From Herbaspirillum sp. GW103 (GTDB lineage Bacteria > Pseudomonadota > Gammaproteobacteria > Burkholderiales > Burkholderiaceae_D): a DNA stretch of 64,000 nt. The stretch's first letter is position 1. Each line of letters opens with the position of its first letter. The notes below the pieces were generated by a model. That model was not told where the DNA came from, did no database searches, and was given only the letters and a program-made list of their open reading frames with translations. The position numbers and the translations under genes were made by a program. Positions 45,723-53,443 of this stretch are shown here, in pieces. Location of the stretch: the NCBI RefSeq assembly GCF_000261365.1, contig NZ_AJVC01000003.1:1426001-1490000 (forward strand). The letters run 5' to 3'.

Positions 45723-45937
45723 CGGACCTCGCTCATGTTGTGGGATCGGTAGAGGCTCTTCATCACTTGCGCACCTTGGCCGAGAACAGTCCTTGCGGCC
45801 GCAACATCAGGATCAGGATTTCATAGGCTGCATTCATCATCGGACCTCGCTCATGTTGTGGGATCGGTAGAGGCTCTTCATCACTTGCGCACCTTGGCCG
45901 AGAACAGTCCTTGCGGCCGCAACATCAGGATCAGGAT
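45701..45937. repeat. 118-bp tandem duplication at the urtB/urtC junction
   Basis: Bases 45701-45819 are repeated exactly at 45819-45937 (period 118, identical as read). The unit spans the start of urtC, the short intergenic gap and the last 19 codons plus stop of urtB. Both genes stay complete because the breakpoints leave one full junction on each side. Perfect identity implies a recent event or an assembly artefact. Confidence 0.93.
45763..45840 (-). pseudogene. Chimeric urtC'-urtB' micro-ORF made by the duplication
   Basis: In the extra copy, the urtC start (with its ribosome site) runs MMNAAYE and then, at the duplication joint, into the urtB C-terminus ILILMLRPQGLFSAKVRK before a stop. 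The 25-residue frame is in phase across the joint. It is a remnant without expected function, but ribosomes could initiate on it between urtB and urtC. Confidence 0.75.
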
Positions 45938-46798
45938 CACCGCCGACAAGGTCAGCACCTTGGCCATGGAACCGGTCAGGAAGAACTCCGCCGTAGACTG
46001 GGTCTGGGCAATCGAGAAGGCCGAGGCGATGGTGCCGATCAGGCTTTGCGCGCCACCGAAGACCACCACCAGGAAGGTATCGACGATGTAGAGCGAACCG
46101 CTGGTCGGACCGGTGGAGCCGATGGTCGTGAAGGCCGCACCCGCCACCCCGGCCACCCCGCAGCCGAGCGCAAAGGTGGTACGGTCCACCTTGCGGGTGT
46201 TGATGCCCACCGCCCCGCTCATGACCCGGTTCTGCATCGTGGCCCGTACCTGCAGCCCCCAGCGCGAACGGAACAGCAGCACGAAGATGGCGCCGGTCAG
46301 CAAGACCGTCAGGCCCATCATGAAGAGACCGTTCAAGGGAATGTCGATGGCATCGGTGGGCTTGAAGGAACCCATGAGCCAGTCCGGCAAGGTAGCGCTG
46401 ACTTCCTTGGCGCCGAAGATGGACCGGAAGGTCTGCTGCATCGCCAGCGACAGACCCCAGGTGGCCAGGAGCGTATCGAGCGGACGCTTGTAGAGGCGAC
46501 TGATGAGCAACAATTCGGTGAGATAACCGATGCCATACGCCACCACAAAGGACAGGACGATGGCCGCAAAGAAATAGAACGGCTGCAAGGCCGGTGCATA
46601 GGTCGTGGTCAGGTGCGACAGCAGATAGGTGATGTAGGCACCGATGGTGAGGAATTCACCGTGGGCCATGTTGATCACCCCCATCTGCCCGAAGATGATG
46701 GCCAGGCCCAATGCCATCAACAGCAGCACACAGAAGACCGAGAGGCCGTTGAAGCCCTGCATGGCGAAGATGGCGCCAAATTCGGATAGAGAAACCAT
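45881..46798 (-). CDS. urtB: Urea/amide ABC transporter permease UrtB
   Basis: A 305-residue LivH-type permease with about eight membrane helices; GLAIIFGQMGVINMAHGEFLTIGAY is the conserved N-terminal segment of this family. Many UrtB proteins carry an N-terminal periplasmic extension, but this one starts directly with the permease. GGGAG lies six bases before the ATG at 46798; an in-frame start at 46885 lacks one. Its last codons lie in the duplicated region. It lies 118 bases after urtA. Confidence 0.93.
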   Translation of the reverse strand: MVSLSEFGAIFAMQGFNGLSVFCVLLLMALGLAIIFGQMGVINMAHGEFLTIGAYITYLLSHLTTTYAPALQPFYFFAAIVLSFVVAYGIGYLTELLLISRLYKRPLDTLLATWGLSLAMQQTFRSIFGAKEVSATLPDWLMGSFKPTDAIDIPLNGLFMMGLTVLLTGAIFVLLFRSRWGLQVRATMQNRVMSGAVGINTRKVDRTTFALGCGVAGVAGAAFTTIGSTGPTSGSLYIVDTFLVVVFGGAQSLIGTIASAFSIAQTQSTAEFFLTGSMAKVLTLSAVILILMLRPQGLFSAKVRK

Positions 46799-46916
46799 GA
46801 TGACTCCCGACGGGGCAGAGTTGGAGAGAGGACGAAGGGGCGGCAGCGCCCGCATGTCACAACAGACGCCGCCGCTTTGCTGCACGAGGGGCTGGTCCCT
46901 GACCAGCCGATACGCC

Positions 46917-48173
46917 TTACTGATAGCCCTTCGGGAAAGGATTCGGCTCGATCAGCTCGGACTCGTAGACCACCTTGAACTGGCCATCCTTCTGCGCTTC
47001 GCCGATGCGGGTCTTGCTCCACAGGTGATGGTTTTCGTGGACCTTGACGTAGCCTTCCGGCGCGGTCTTGAGTTCGATACCGGGCGAAGCGGCCACCACC
47101 TTGTCGACATCAAAGCTGCCGGCCTTTTCCACCGCCGCTTTCCACAGCCAGGGACCGAGATAGGCGGCCTGGGTAACGTCGCCGATGACCGAATTGGCAC
47201 CGAACTTGGCCTTGAACTCGGCCACGAATTTCTTGTTGTTGGGGTTGTCCAGGCTCTGGAAATATTTCATCGAGGCGAAGAAGCCTTCCACGTTCTCGCC
47301 ACCGATGCCCAGCATTTCATCCTCGGTCACCGAGATGGTCAGCAGGTTCTGGGTCTTGGCGGTCACACCTGCCGCTTTCAACTGCTTGTAGAAGGCGACG
47401 TTGGACCCACCGACCACGTCGGCGAAGATCACGTCCGGCTTCTTCAGCTTGATCTTGTTGATGAGCGAACCGAACTGGGTATTGCCCAGCGGGTAGTACT
47501 CCTCGCCCACCACCGAGCCCTTGAGCACGTTCTCGATGTGCTTGCGGGCGATCTTGTTGGAGGTGCGCGGCCAGATGTAGTCGGAGCCGACCAGGAAGAA
47601 GGTCTTGGCCTTCTTTTCCTTGGCCACCCAGTTCAGGCCGGCCAGCACCTGTTGTGTCGCCTCCTGCCCGGTATAGAACACGTTCTTGGATTGCTCCAGG
47701 CCTTCGTAGAAGGTCGGGTAATACAGCAGGCCGTTGTCCTTCTCGAACACCGGCAGCACCGCCTTGCGCGAGGCCGAGGTCCAGCAGCCGAAGACAGCCG
47801 CCACACGGTCGTTCTCCAGCAGCTTCTTGGCCTTCTCGGCGAAGGTCGGCCAGTCGCTGGCACCGTCTTCCTGGATGATCTTGATCTTGCGGCCAAGGAT
47901 GCCGCCCATCGCGTTGATCTGGTCAATGGCCAGGCGTTCAGCCTGGATCGAACCGGTCTCGCTGATGGCCATGGTGCCCGTGGCCGAGTGCAACTGACCG
48001 ACGGTCACTTCGGTATCGGTGATGGCCAGCTTGGTGGTGTTGACCTTGGCGGTCGGATACTGCTGGGCCGAGGCCATGCCCGGCAGGGCCGCTGCTGCCG
48101 CCCCGGCGGCCAGGCCCATCAAGATCTTGCGGCGCGGGAACGAGGGAGGATTGGAAGACGAGGAATGCGACAT
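46917..48173 (-). CDS. urtA: Urea/amide ABC transporter substrate-binding protein UrtA
   Basis: A 418-residue periplasmic binding protein. The N-terminus carries a twin-arginine-like export signal ([20 protein letters not shown], cut near ASAQQ). The mature protein has VTVGQLHSATGTMAISETG, VFGCWTSASRKAVLPVFE and LYYPTFYEGLEQS, the conserved UrtA/FmdD ligand-binding segments. AAAGGAG precedes the ATG at 48173. Urea is the ligand in UrtA relatives; short-chain amides in FmdD of Methylophilus. With amiE and fmdA downstream, either or both are plausible. Confidence 0.93.
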   Translation of the reverse strand: MSHSSSSNPPSFPRRKILMGLAAGAAAAALPGMASAQQYPTAKVNTTKLAITDTEVTVGQLHSATGTMAISETGSIQAERLAIDQINAMGGILGRKIKIIQEDGASDWPTFAEKAKKLLENDRVAAVFGCWTSASRKAVLPVFEKDNGLLYYPTFYEGLEQSKNVFYTGQEATQQVLAGLNWVAKEKKAKTFFLVGSDYIWPRTSNKIARKHIENVLKGSVVGEEYYPLGNTQFGSLINKIKLKKPDVIFADVVGGSNVAFYKQLKAAGVTAKTQNLLTISVTEDEMLGIGGENVEGFFASMKYFQSLDNPNNKKFVAEFKAKFGANSVIGDVTQAAYLGPWLWKAAVEKAGSFDVDKVVAASPGIELKTAPEGYVKVHENHHLWSKTRIGEAQKDGQFKVVYESELIEPNPFPKGYQ

Positions 48174-48351
48174 GCGGTACTCCTTTCGGGCGTTGTTGTT
48201 GGACTCGGTCTGGGCCATCGTGGCGTCATGCAGGCGATGAAACGAAGGCCCCGGCGAGGTACTGCCCGCAAGGTGAGAAAGATGCGCACCGCACCTGCCG
48301 TCTGCCCTTCGTTCTGGGACGCAGAATAGGTTCGCCGGTGCAGCGCAACAA

Positions 48352-48367
48352 TACGTTGTTTGACGTA
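48352..48367. promoter_or_regulatory. Repeated motif copy A (TACGT-N6-ACGTA)
   Basis: TACGTTGTTTGACGTA differs from copy B at two central positions. Arms TACGT and ACGTA are inverted. It lies about 180 bases upstream of the urtA start. Confidence 0.5.
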
Positions 48368-48524
48368 AGCCCCCAGCTGGTGCGCCACACGCGCCTGCAC
48401 AGCTTTCGCCCACGGTTTGCCTGCTGTTGGTGCGCACTGCCGCCGCACGGCGTCGGGATGCAGCGACAGGGCTTGCAAAGACCGCTGCGTTTTGGTGAAT
48501 TCCCATGGGATGCCATGCGGCATC

Positions 48525-48540
48525 TACGTCATTTGACGTA
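48525..48540. promoter_or_regulatory. Repeated motif copy B (perfect palindrome)
   Basis: TACGTCATTTGACGTA is a perfect inverted repeat with seven-base arms around TT. It lies about 135 bases upstream of the permease-kinase start, with copy A 173 bases to its left. Two such sites in a divergent control region suggest one dimeric regulator acting on both transcripts. Confidence 0.55.
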
Positions 48541-48675
48541 TGCCCTCGCGCTGCGAATGGTTTGAAAATTGCTTCACCATAAACACGCACAGCGCAGATC
48601 GTGTGCGGCGCAACGAGACAGACAAGGCAGTGACGACAACGACCGTCCGGATCCCCGACCTCACCAAGAGCCAAC

Positions 48676-51600
48676 GTGACCCATCCCGCCACACAACGCA
48701 TCGTCAAGGTCCGGCGCGACTACAACACCTGGGTCGCCAACGAAACGCTGGAAGACTACGCGCTGCGCTATACGCCGCTATCCTTCCGCCGCTGGTCCGA
48801 GTTCCGCCTGGCCAATACGGCCCTGGGCGCGACCTCCTTCCTGGCACTGGAAGCCATCAGCGGCGCCATTACCCTCAGTTATGGCTTCACCAATGCCTTC
48901 TGGGCGATCGTCTGCGTGATGGTGCTGTTTTTCGCCACCGGCCTGCCCATCAGCTACTACGCCGCGCGCTACGGAGTGGACATGGACCTGCTCACGCGCG
49001 GCGCCGGCTTCGGCTACATCGGCTCGACCATCACTTCGCTGATCTATGCCAGCTTCACCTTCATCTTCTTCGCGCTGGAAGCGGCCATCATGGCCCAGGC
49101 CATCGAGATCTATTTCGGTCTGCCGCTGGTATATGGCTACGTGCTCTGTTCGCTCATCATCATTCCCATGGTGGCCTACGGCATCACGCTCATCAACCGC
49201 CTGCAGATGTGGACCCAGCCGCTGTGGCTGGTGCTGCTGGTGCTGCCCTATGCCTGCGTGCTCTACAAGGAACCGGAAGCGCTGTCGAACCTCCTGAGCT
49301 TCGCCGGCCGCGCCGAGGAAGGCAGTTCCTTCAATCTCACCCTGTTCGGGGCCGCTGCCACGGTGGCCTTCTCGCTCATCGCGCAGGTGGGTGAGCAGGT
49401 CGACTTCCTGCGCTTCCTGCCGCAGAAGACCGCCGCCAATCGCGGGCGCTGGTGGAGTGCGCTGTTGCTGGCCGGCCCTGGCTGGATCCTGCTGGGCGGG
49501 GCCAAGATGCTGGGCGGCACGCTGCTGGCCTTCCTCGCCATCCAGCACGAGGTGCCCATGGCGCGGGCCGTGGAACCGACCCAGATGTACCTGATCGGCT
49601 ACCAGTACGTGTTCGGCAATCCGGCCTTCGCGCTGGGGGCGGTCGTACTGTTCGTGGTGGTGTCGCAGATCAAGATCAATGTCACCAACGCCTATGCCGG
49701 CTCGCTGGCCTGGTCCAATTTCTTCGCGCGCCTCACGCACAGCCATCCGGGGCGGGTGGTGTGGCTGGTGTTCAATGTGTTGATTGCGGTGCTGCTGATG
49801 GAACTGGGCGTCTTCAATGCGCTGGAGCATGTACTGGCGCTCTACAGCCTGGTCGCCATCTCGTGGATCGGCGCCGTGGTGGCCGACCTGGTCATCAACA
49901 AGCCGCTGCGCCTGAGCCCGGCCCACATCGAATTCAAGCGTGCCCACCTGTATGACGTGAACCCGGTCGGTGTCGGCTCGATGGTCATCGCCACCCTGCT
50001 CTCCACGCTGGCCATGTCGGGCGTGCTGGGCAAGACGGTGGCGGCCATGGCACCCTTCATCGCCCTGGGTACCGCACTGGTGACGGCCCCGCTCATTGCC
50101 TGGGCCACCGGCAGCCGCTACTACATCGCGCGGCGCGATACGCTGTCCGAACAGAACTATCGCCCCGTCACGCCGGGTCAGACGCATTCAGTGCTCGATT
50201 GCGTGATCTGCGGCAATGCCTTCGAAACACCGGACATGGCCCATTGCCCGGCCTACCAGGGCGCCATCTGCTCGCTGTGCTGTTCGCTGGATGCGCGCTG
50301 CAAGGACCGCTGCAAGACACCGCGCGCACGGTTGCCCAACCAGATCCTGCACACCTTGCGCCAGCTGATCCCGGCGCGCTTCGCGGTCAAGCTCAATACC
50401 CGCCTCGGGCATTACCTGAGCGTGTTCGGTCTGCTGGCTGGCGGACTGGCGATTGTGTTGTGGATGCTGTATTTCCAGCAGATGGCCGATCTCTCCGGAC
50501 TGACGCTCTCAGCCCCCGACTCGCTGCGTGGCGTCTTCATCAAGCTGTTCTGCCTCTTGCTGGTGGTGGTCGGCGTGGGTGCCTGGTGGCTGGTGCTGAC
50601 CAACGAAAGCCGCGCCGTGGCCCAGGAAGAATCAGAGCGCCAGACCAATCTGTTGCTGCAGGAAATCGAAGCCCACAAGCAGACCGATGCCGAACTGCAG
50701 CGCGCCAAGGAAGCGGCCGAATCAGCCAACCTGGCCAAGAGCCGCTTCGTGGCCGGCATGAGCCACGAATTGCGCACGCCCTTGAACAGCATCCTCGGCT
50801 ATGCGCAGATCCTGCACGTGGACGCCACCATCCCGCCGGCCCGCAAGGAAGCCATCGCCATCATCCGCCGCAGTGGCGAACACCTGTTGAGCCTCATCGA
50901 CGGCCTGCTCGACATTGCCAAGATCGAGGCTGGCAAGATGCGCCTGGCCTCCGACGAACTGGCACTGGAAGCCTTCCTGGAGCAGATCGTCGGCATGTTC
51001 GCCCCGCAGGCCGAACAGAAGGGCCTGCACTTCCGCTTTGAGAAAAGCGGACGCCTGCCGCAGATCGTCCATGCCGACCAGAAACGCTTGCGCCAGATCC
51101 TCATCAACCTGCTGGGCAATGCCGTCAAGTTCACCGATCACGGCGGCGTCACGCTCAGGGTGCGTTATGCACGCGAGATTGCGTATTTCGATGTCATCGA
51201 TACCGGCATCGGCATTGCCGACGACGACCTGGAACGTATCTTCCTGCCCTTCGAGCGCAGCAGCGCGGCCAATCTGCGCGAAGACATCGGCACCGGGCTG
51301 GGACTGGCCATCAGCCGCATGTTGGTGCACATCATGGGCGGCGAACTGGGGGTAGAGAGTCGGGTCGGGCTGGGCAGCAGCTTCCACCTCAAGATCTATC
51401 TGCCGCAAGTGCACGTACCGCGTCCGCGCATCAAGCTGGAGGATCAGATGTCGGGTTACGCAGGACCCTCGCGCCACATCCTGGTGGTCGATGACCAGGC
51501 TTCGCAACGGCGCCTGCTCAAGGACATGCTCATGCCGCTGGGATTCGTGGTGAGCGAGGCCGACAGCGGGCTGGCCTGCATGGAGCGGCTGGGCCACGAC

Positions 51601-52113
51601 ATCCCCGACCTGCTCCTGCTGGATATCGCCATGCCGCAGATGGATGGCTGGAGCGTGGCACGCGCCATCCGCGCGCGCGGGCTTGCGCAGTTGCCCATCC
51701 TGCTGGTATCGGCCAATGCCTTCGAGAACCTGCATGAGCGCAACGAGCCAGCGCTGGTCAATGATTTCGTGGTCAAGCCGGTCTCGTATCACGAATTGCT
51801 GGGCAAGCTGCGCCAGCATCTGCAACTGGACTGGGTGGCGTCGGCACAGCCTGCCGAGCCGCCGCCAGCACCGGCAGCGACGCAAGCCCTCCTGCTGGTA
51901 CCGTCCCAGGACAGGCTGGCCTCACTGCTGGAGTTGGGCCGCATCGGCTATGCCAAGGAAATCCTGCGCCAGCTCGACGCCATGGAACGCCAGCAACCGG
52001 CCTACCTGCCCTTCACGACCGAGCTGCGACAGCTGGTCAAACAATTCCGCTTGAATGAATACGTCACCCGCATCCAGGAGCTGATCCGACATGATCTCAA
52101 CGACGTTCGATAG
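48676..52113 (+). CDS. NCS1-type permease fused to hybrid histidine kinase
   Basis: An 1145-residue inner-membrane protein. Residues 20-480 form an NCS1 (cytosine/purine/hydantoin permease) domain of about 12 helices, with a conserved early segment LGATSFLALEAISGAITLSYG. Residues 509-546 hold eight cysteines (509, 512, 524, 532, 535, 536, 542, 546). Two more membrane helices (582-600, 620-641) and a coiled coil follow. The kinase has phospho-acceptor His697 (MSHELRTPLN), N box NLLGNAVKF and glycine boxes DTGIGI and GTGLGLAIS. The receiver (934-1050) has Asp983 and Lys1034, then a helical tail. The design recalls CbrA, where a transporter-like domain feeds a kinase, but the permease family differs. 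The start is GTG with a weak ribosome site. It likely senses a urea-, amide- or nucleobase-type nitrogen compound; the ligand is inferred from context. Confidence 0.93.
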   Translation: MTHPATQRIVKVRRDYNTWVANETLEDYALRYTPLSFRRWSEFRLANTALGATSFLALEAISGAITLSYGFTNAFWAIVCVMVLFFATGLPISYYAARYGVDMDLLTRGAGFGYIGSTITSLIYASFTFIFFALEAAIMAQAIEIYFGLPLVYGYVLCSLIIIPMVAYGITLINRLQMWTQPLWLVLLVLPYACVLYKEPEALSNLLSFAGRAEEGSSFNLTLFGAAATVAFSLIAQVGEQVDFLRFLPQKTAANRGRWWSALLLAGPGWILLGGAKMLGGTLLAFLAIQHEVPMARAVEPTQMYLIGYQYVFGNPAFALGAVVLFVVVSQIKINVTNAYAGSLAWSNFFARLTHSHPGRVVWLVFNVLIAVLLMELGVFNALEHVLALYSLVAISWIGAVVADLVINKPLRLSPAHIEFKRAHLYDVNPVGVGSMVIATLLSTLAMSGVLGKTVAAMAPFIALGTALVTAPLIAWATGSRYYIARRDTLSEQNYRPVTPGQTHSVLDCVICGNAFETPDMAHCPAYQGAICSLCCSLDARCKDRCKTPRARLPNQILHTLRQLIPARFAVKLNTRLGHYLSVFGLLAGGLAIVLWMLYFQQMADLSGLTLSAPDSLRGVFIKLFCLLLVVVGVGAWWLVLTNESRAVAQEESERQTNLLLQEIEAHKQTDAELQRAKEAAESANLAKSRFVAGMSHELRTPLNSILGYAQILHVDATIPPARKEAIAIIRRSGEHLLSLIDGLLDIAKIEAGKMRLASDELALEAFLEQIVGMFAPQAEQKGLHFRFEKSGRLPQIVHADQKRLRQILINLLGNAVKFTDHGGVTLRVRYAREIAYFDVIDTGIGIADDDLERIFLPFERSSAANLREDIGTGLGLAISRMLVHIMGGELGVESRVGLGSSFHLKIYLPQVHVPRPRIKLEDQMSGYAGPSRHILVVDDQASQRRLLKDMLMPLGFVVSEADSGLACMERLGHDIPDLLLLDIAMPQMDGWSVARAIRARGLAQLPILLVSANAFENLHERNEPALVNDFVVKPVSYHELLGKLRQHLQLDWVASAQPAEPPPAPAATQALLLVPSQDRLASLLELGRIGYAKEILRQLDAMERQQPAYLPFTTELRQLVKQFRLNEYVTRIQELIRHDLNDVR

Positions 52114-53083
52114 ACACGTGGTCCTGATCGTCGATGACATGCCCGACAACCTGGCCATGTTGTCCGATGCGCTCGATGAAAGCGGCCACATCGTCCTCGT
52201 CGCCACGGACGGACTGGCGGCGCTGGAGCGGCTGGACCACATCACGCCCGATCTGATCCTGCTGGACGCGATGATGCCCGGCATCGACGGTTTCGAGACC
52301 TGCCGCCGCATCAAGCAGGTCAAGCGCGTGGCGCATGTGCCGGTGGTATTCATGACCGGCTTGTCGGAGACCGAACACGTGGTGCGCGGCTTCGAGGTGG
52401 GCGGCATCGATTACGTGACCAAGCCGATCCGTCCGCAGGAAGTGGTGGCGCGCATCGGCGCGCATATCCGTACCGCGCGCATGATGACGCAGACGCGCGG
52501 CGTACTGGAACATGCCGCCCATGCGGTGATCGTGCTGGGCGGCCATGGCCTGCCGATGTGGCAGACCAGCAAGGCATCACAGTGGCTGGAGAAGTATTAC
52601 GGTCCGGCTGCACCGAACAGCCACAAGTTGCCGGCTCCCTTGCAGGTATGGCTCAACGAGCAGTTGGTACGGCAACGCCAGGGTGAGAGCCTGGACCGGG
52701 TGCCACCGCTGATCGTGCGACAGCAGCAGGACGAGCTGCACATCACGCTTTGCGGACCCGGGCAGGGGCATGGCGTGAGCCTGGTGCTGGAAGAAAAAAC
52801 GGCGGGCGCCACCCAGCGTGGCGACGACGGCATGAGCCTGCCGCCTACCCTGGAGGGCGCGCGCCTGACGCCGCGCGAGAGCGACGTCCTGCTCTGGCTG
52901 GGCAAGGGCAAGACCAACCGCGACATCGCCGAAATCCTCGGCATGAGTCCGCGTACGGTCAACAAGCACCTGGAACATATCTTCGTGAAGCTGGGGGTGG
53001 AGACGCGTTCGGCGGCGGCGGTGCTGGCGAGCAGTCTGGCCACCTCTAGCGGTGCCAGCAGCGGGACACAGTTGCTGCAATGA
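52091..53083 (+). CDS. LuxR-type response regulator, partner of the permease-kinase
   Basis: A 330-residue regulator. The receiver (about 9-125) has VLIVDD, phosphorylatable Asp in LILLDAMMPG, Thr in VVFMTG and Lys in YVTKPI. A middle segment of about 110 residues resembles a degenerate PAS-like domain (AVIVLGGHGLPMWQTSKAS). The C-terminal LuxR helix-turn-helix is LTPRESDVLLWLGKGKTNRDIAEILGMSPRTVNKHLEHIF. It overlaps the kinase gene by 23 bases, so they are translationally coupled and almost certainly one phosphorelay. Likely targets are its own operon and the divergent urt-ami-fmd operon. Confidence 0.93.
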   Translation: MISTTFDRHVVLIVDDMPDNLAMLSDALDESGHIVLVATDGLAALERLDHITPDLILLDAMMPGIDGFETCRRIKQVKRVAHVPVVFMTGLSETEHVVRGFEVGGIDYVTKPIRPQEVVARIGAHIRTARMMTQTRGVLEHAAHAVIVLGGHGLPMWQTSKASQWLEKYYGPAAPNSHKLPAPLQVWLNEQLVRQRQGESLDRVPPLIVRQQQDELHITLCGPGQGHGVSLVLEEKTAGATQRGDDGMSLPPTLEGARLTPRESDVLLWLGKGKTNRDIAEILGMSPRTVNKHLEHIFVKLGVETRSAAAVLASSLATSSGASSGTQLLQ

Positions 53084-53175
53084 AGCCGACGCAATAAAGG
53101 CGCACACGCCGGGCGAGTTTGGCCTATCCTTGCACAGGGCACTTACGCCCATCATTACCGAAGCAAGGAGGCAAC

Positions 53176-53373
53176 ATGCCCAAGAAAGAGAAACTGGACC
53201 CGGAAACTGAAGCCCTGATCCAATGGTGTACCGAAGTCGAGCAATTCCTGGTCAAGGGCGGCGCCACGCTGGACCAGGCACAGGAGCACATCGAAGAACA
53301 GGTGGAATGGTTCACCGACCTCTACTACGATGGCCTCACCCCGGAAGAAGCCGCCAAGGAAGCCCTGGCCTGA
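53176..53373 (+). CDS. Conserved hypothetical protein (65 aa)
   Basis: A 65-residue acidic helical protein beginning MPKKEKLDPETEALIQWCTEVEQFL and ending PEEAAKEALA. It has one Cys and no membrane segment. I do not recognise the family. A strong AAGGAGG precedes the ATG. It follows the response regulator by 92 bases and is closed by a terminator, so it may be the last gene of the sensor transcript or have its own promoter. Confidence 0.8.
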   Translation: MPKKEKLDPETEALIQWCTEVEQFLVKGGATLDQAQEHIEEQVEWFTDLYYDGLTPEEAAKEALA

Positions 53374-53398
53374 CTCTTCTGCGCCACTCCCCCAACCG

Positions 53399-53429
53399 CA
53401 TCCCGGCCCGCAAGGCCGGGATTTTCTTT
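53399..53429 (+). terminator. Rho-independent terminator after the 65-aa gene
   Basis: ATCCCGGCC pairs with GGCCGGGAT around CGCAA, followed by TTTCTTT. It lies between this gene and the convergent cobQ. Confidence 0.78.
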
Positions 53430-53443
53430 GCGGTCACACCGTA

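Larger units (their letters stand above)
48174..48675. other. Divergent control region, urtA operon and permease-kinase gene
   Basis: 502 bases without a convincing gene. It holds two copies of a 16-base TACGT...ACGTA motif and several scattered GGTGC half-sites (near 48336, 48378 and 48430) that faintly recall NtrC sites. I looked for a sigma54 GG-N10-GC promoter facing urtA and did not find a good one. Confidence 0.55.

Noticed and set aside
48174-48350. Sigma54 promoter and NtrC sites upstream of urtA
   Set aside because: Several GGTGC half-sites occur, but none forms a good inverted pair and no GG-N10-GC core faces urtA.
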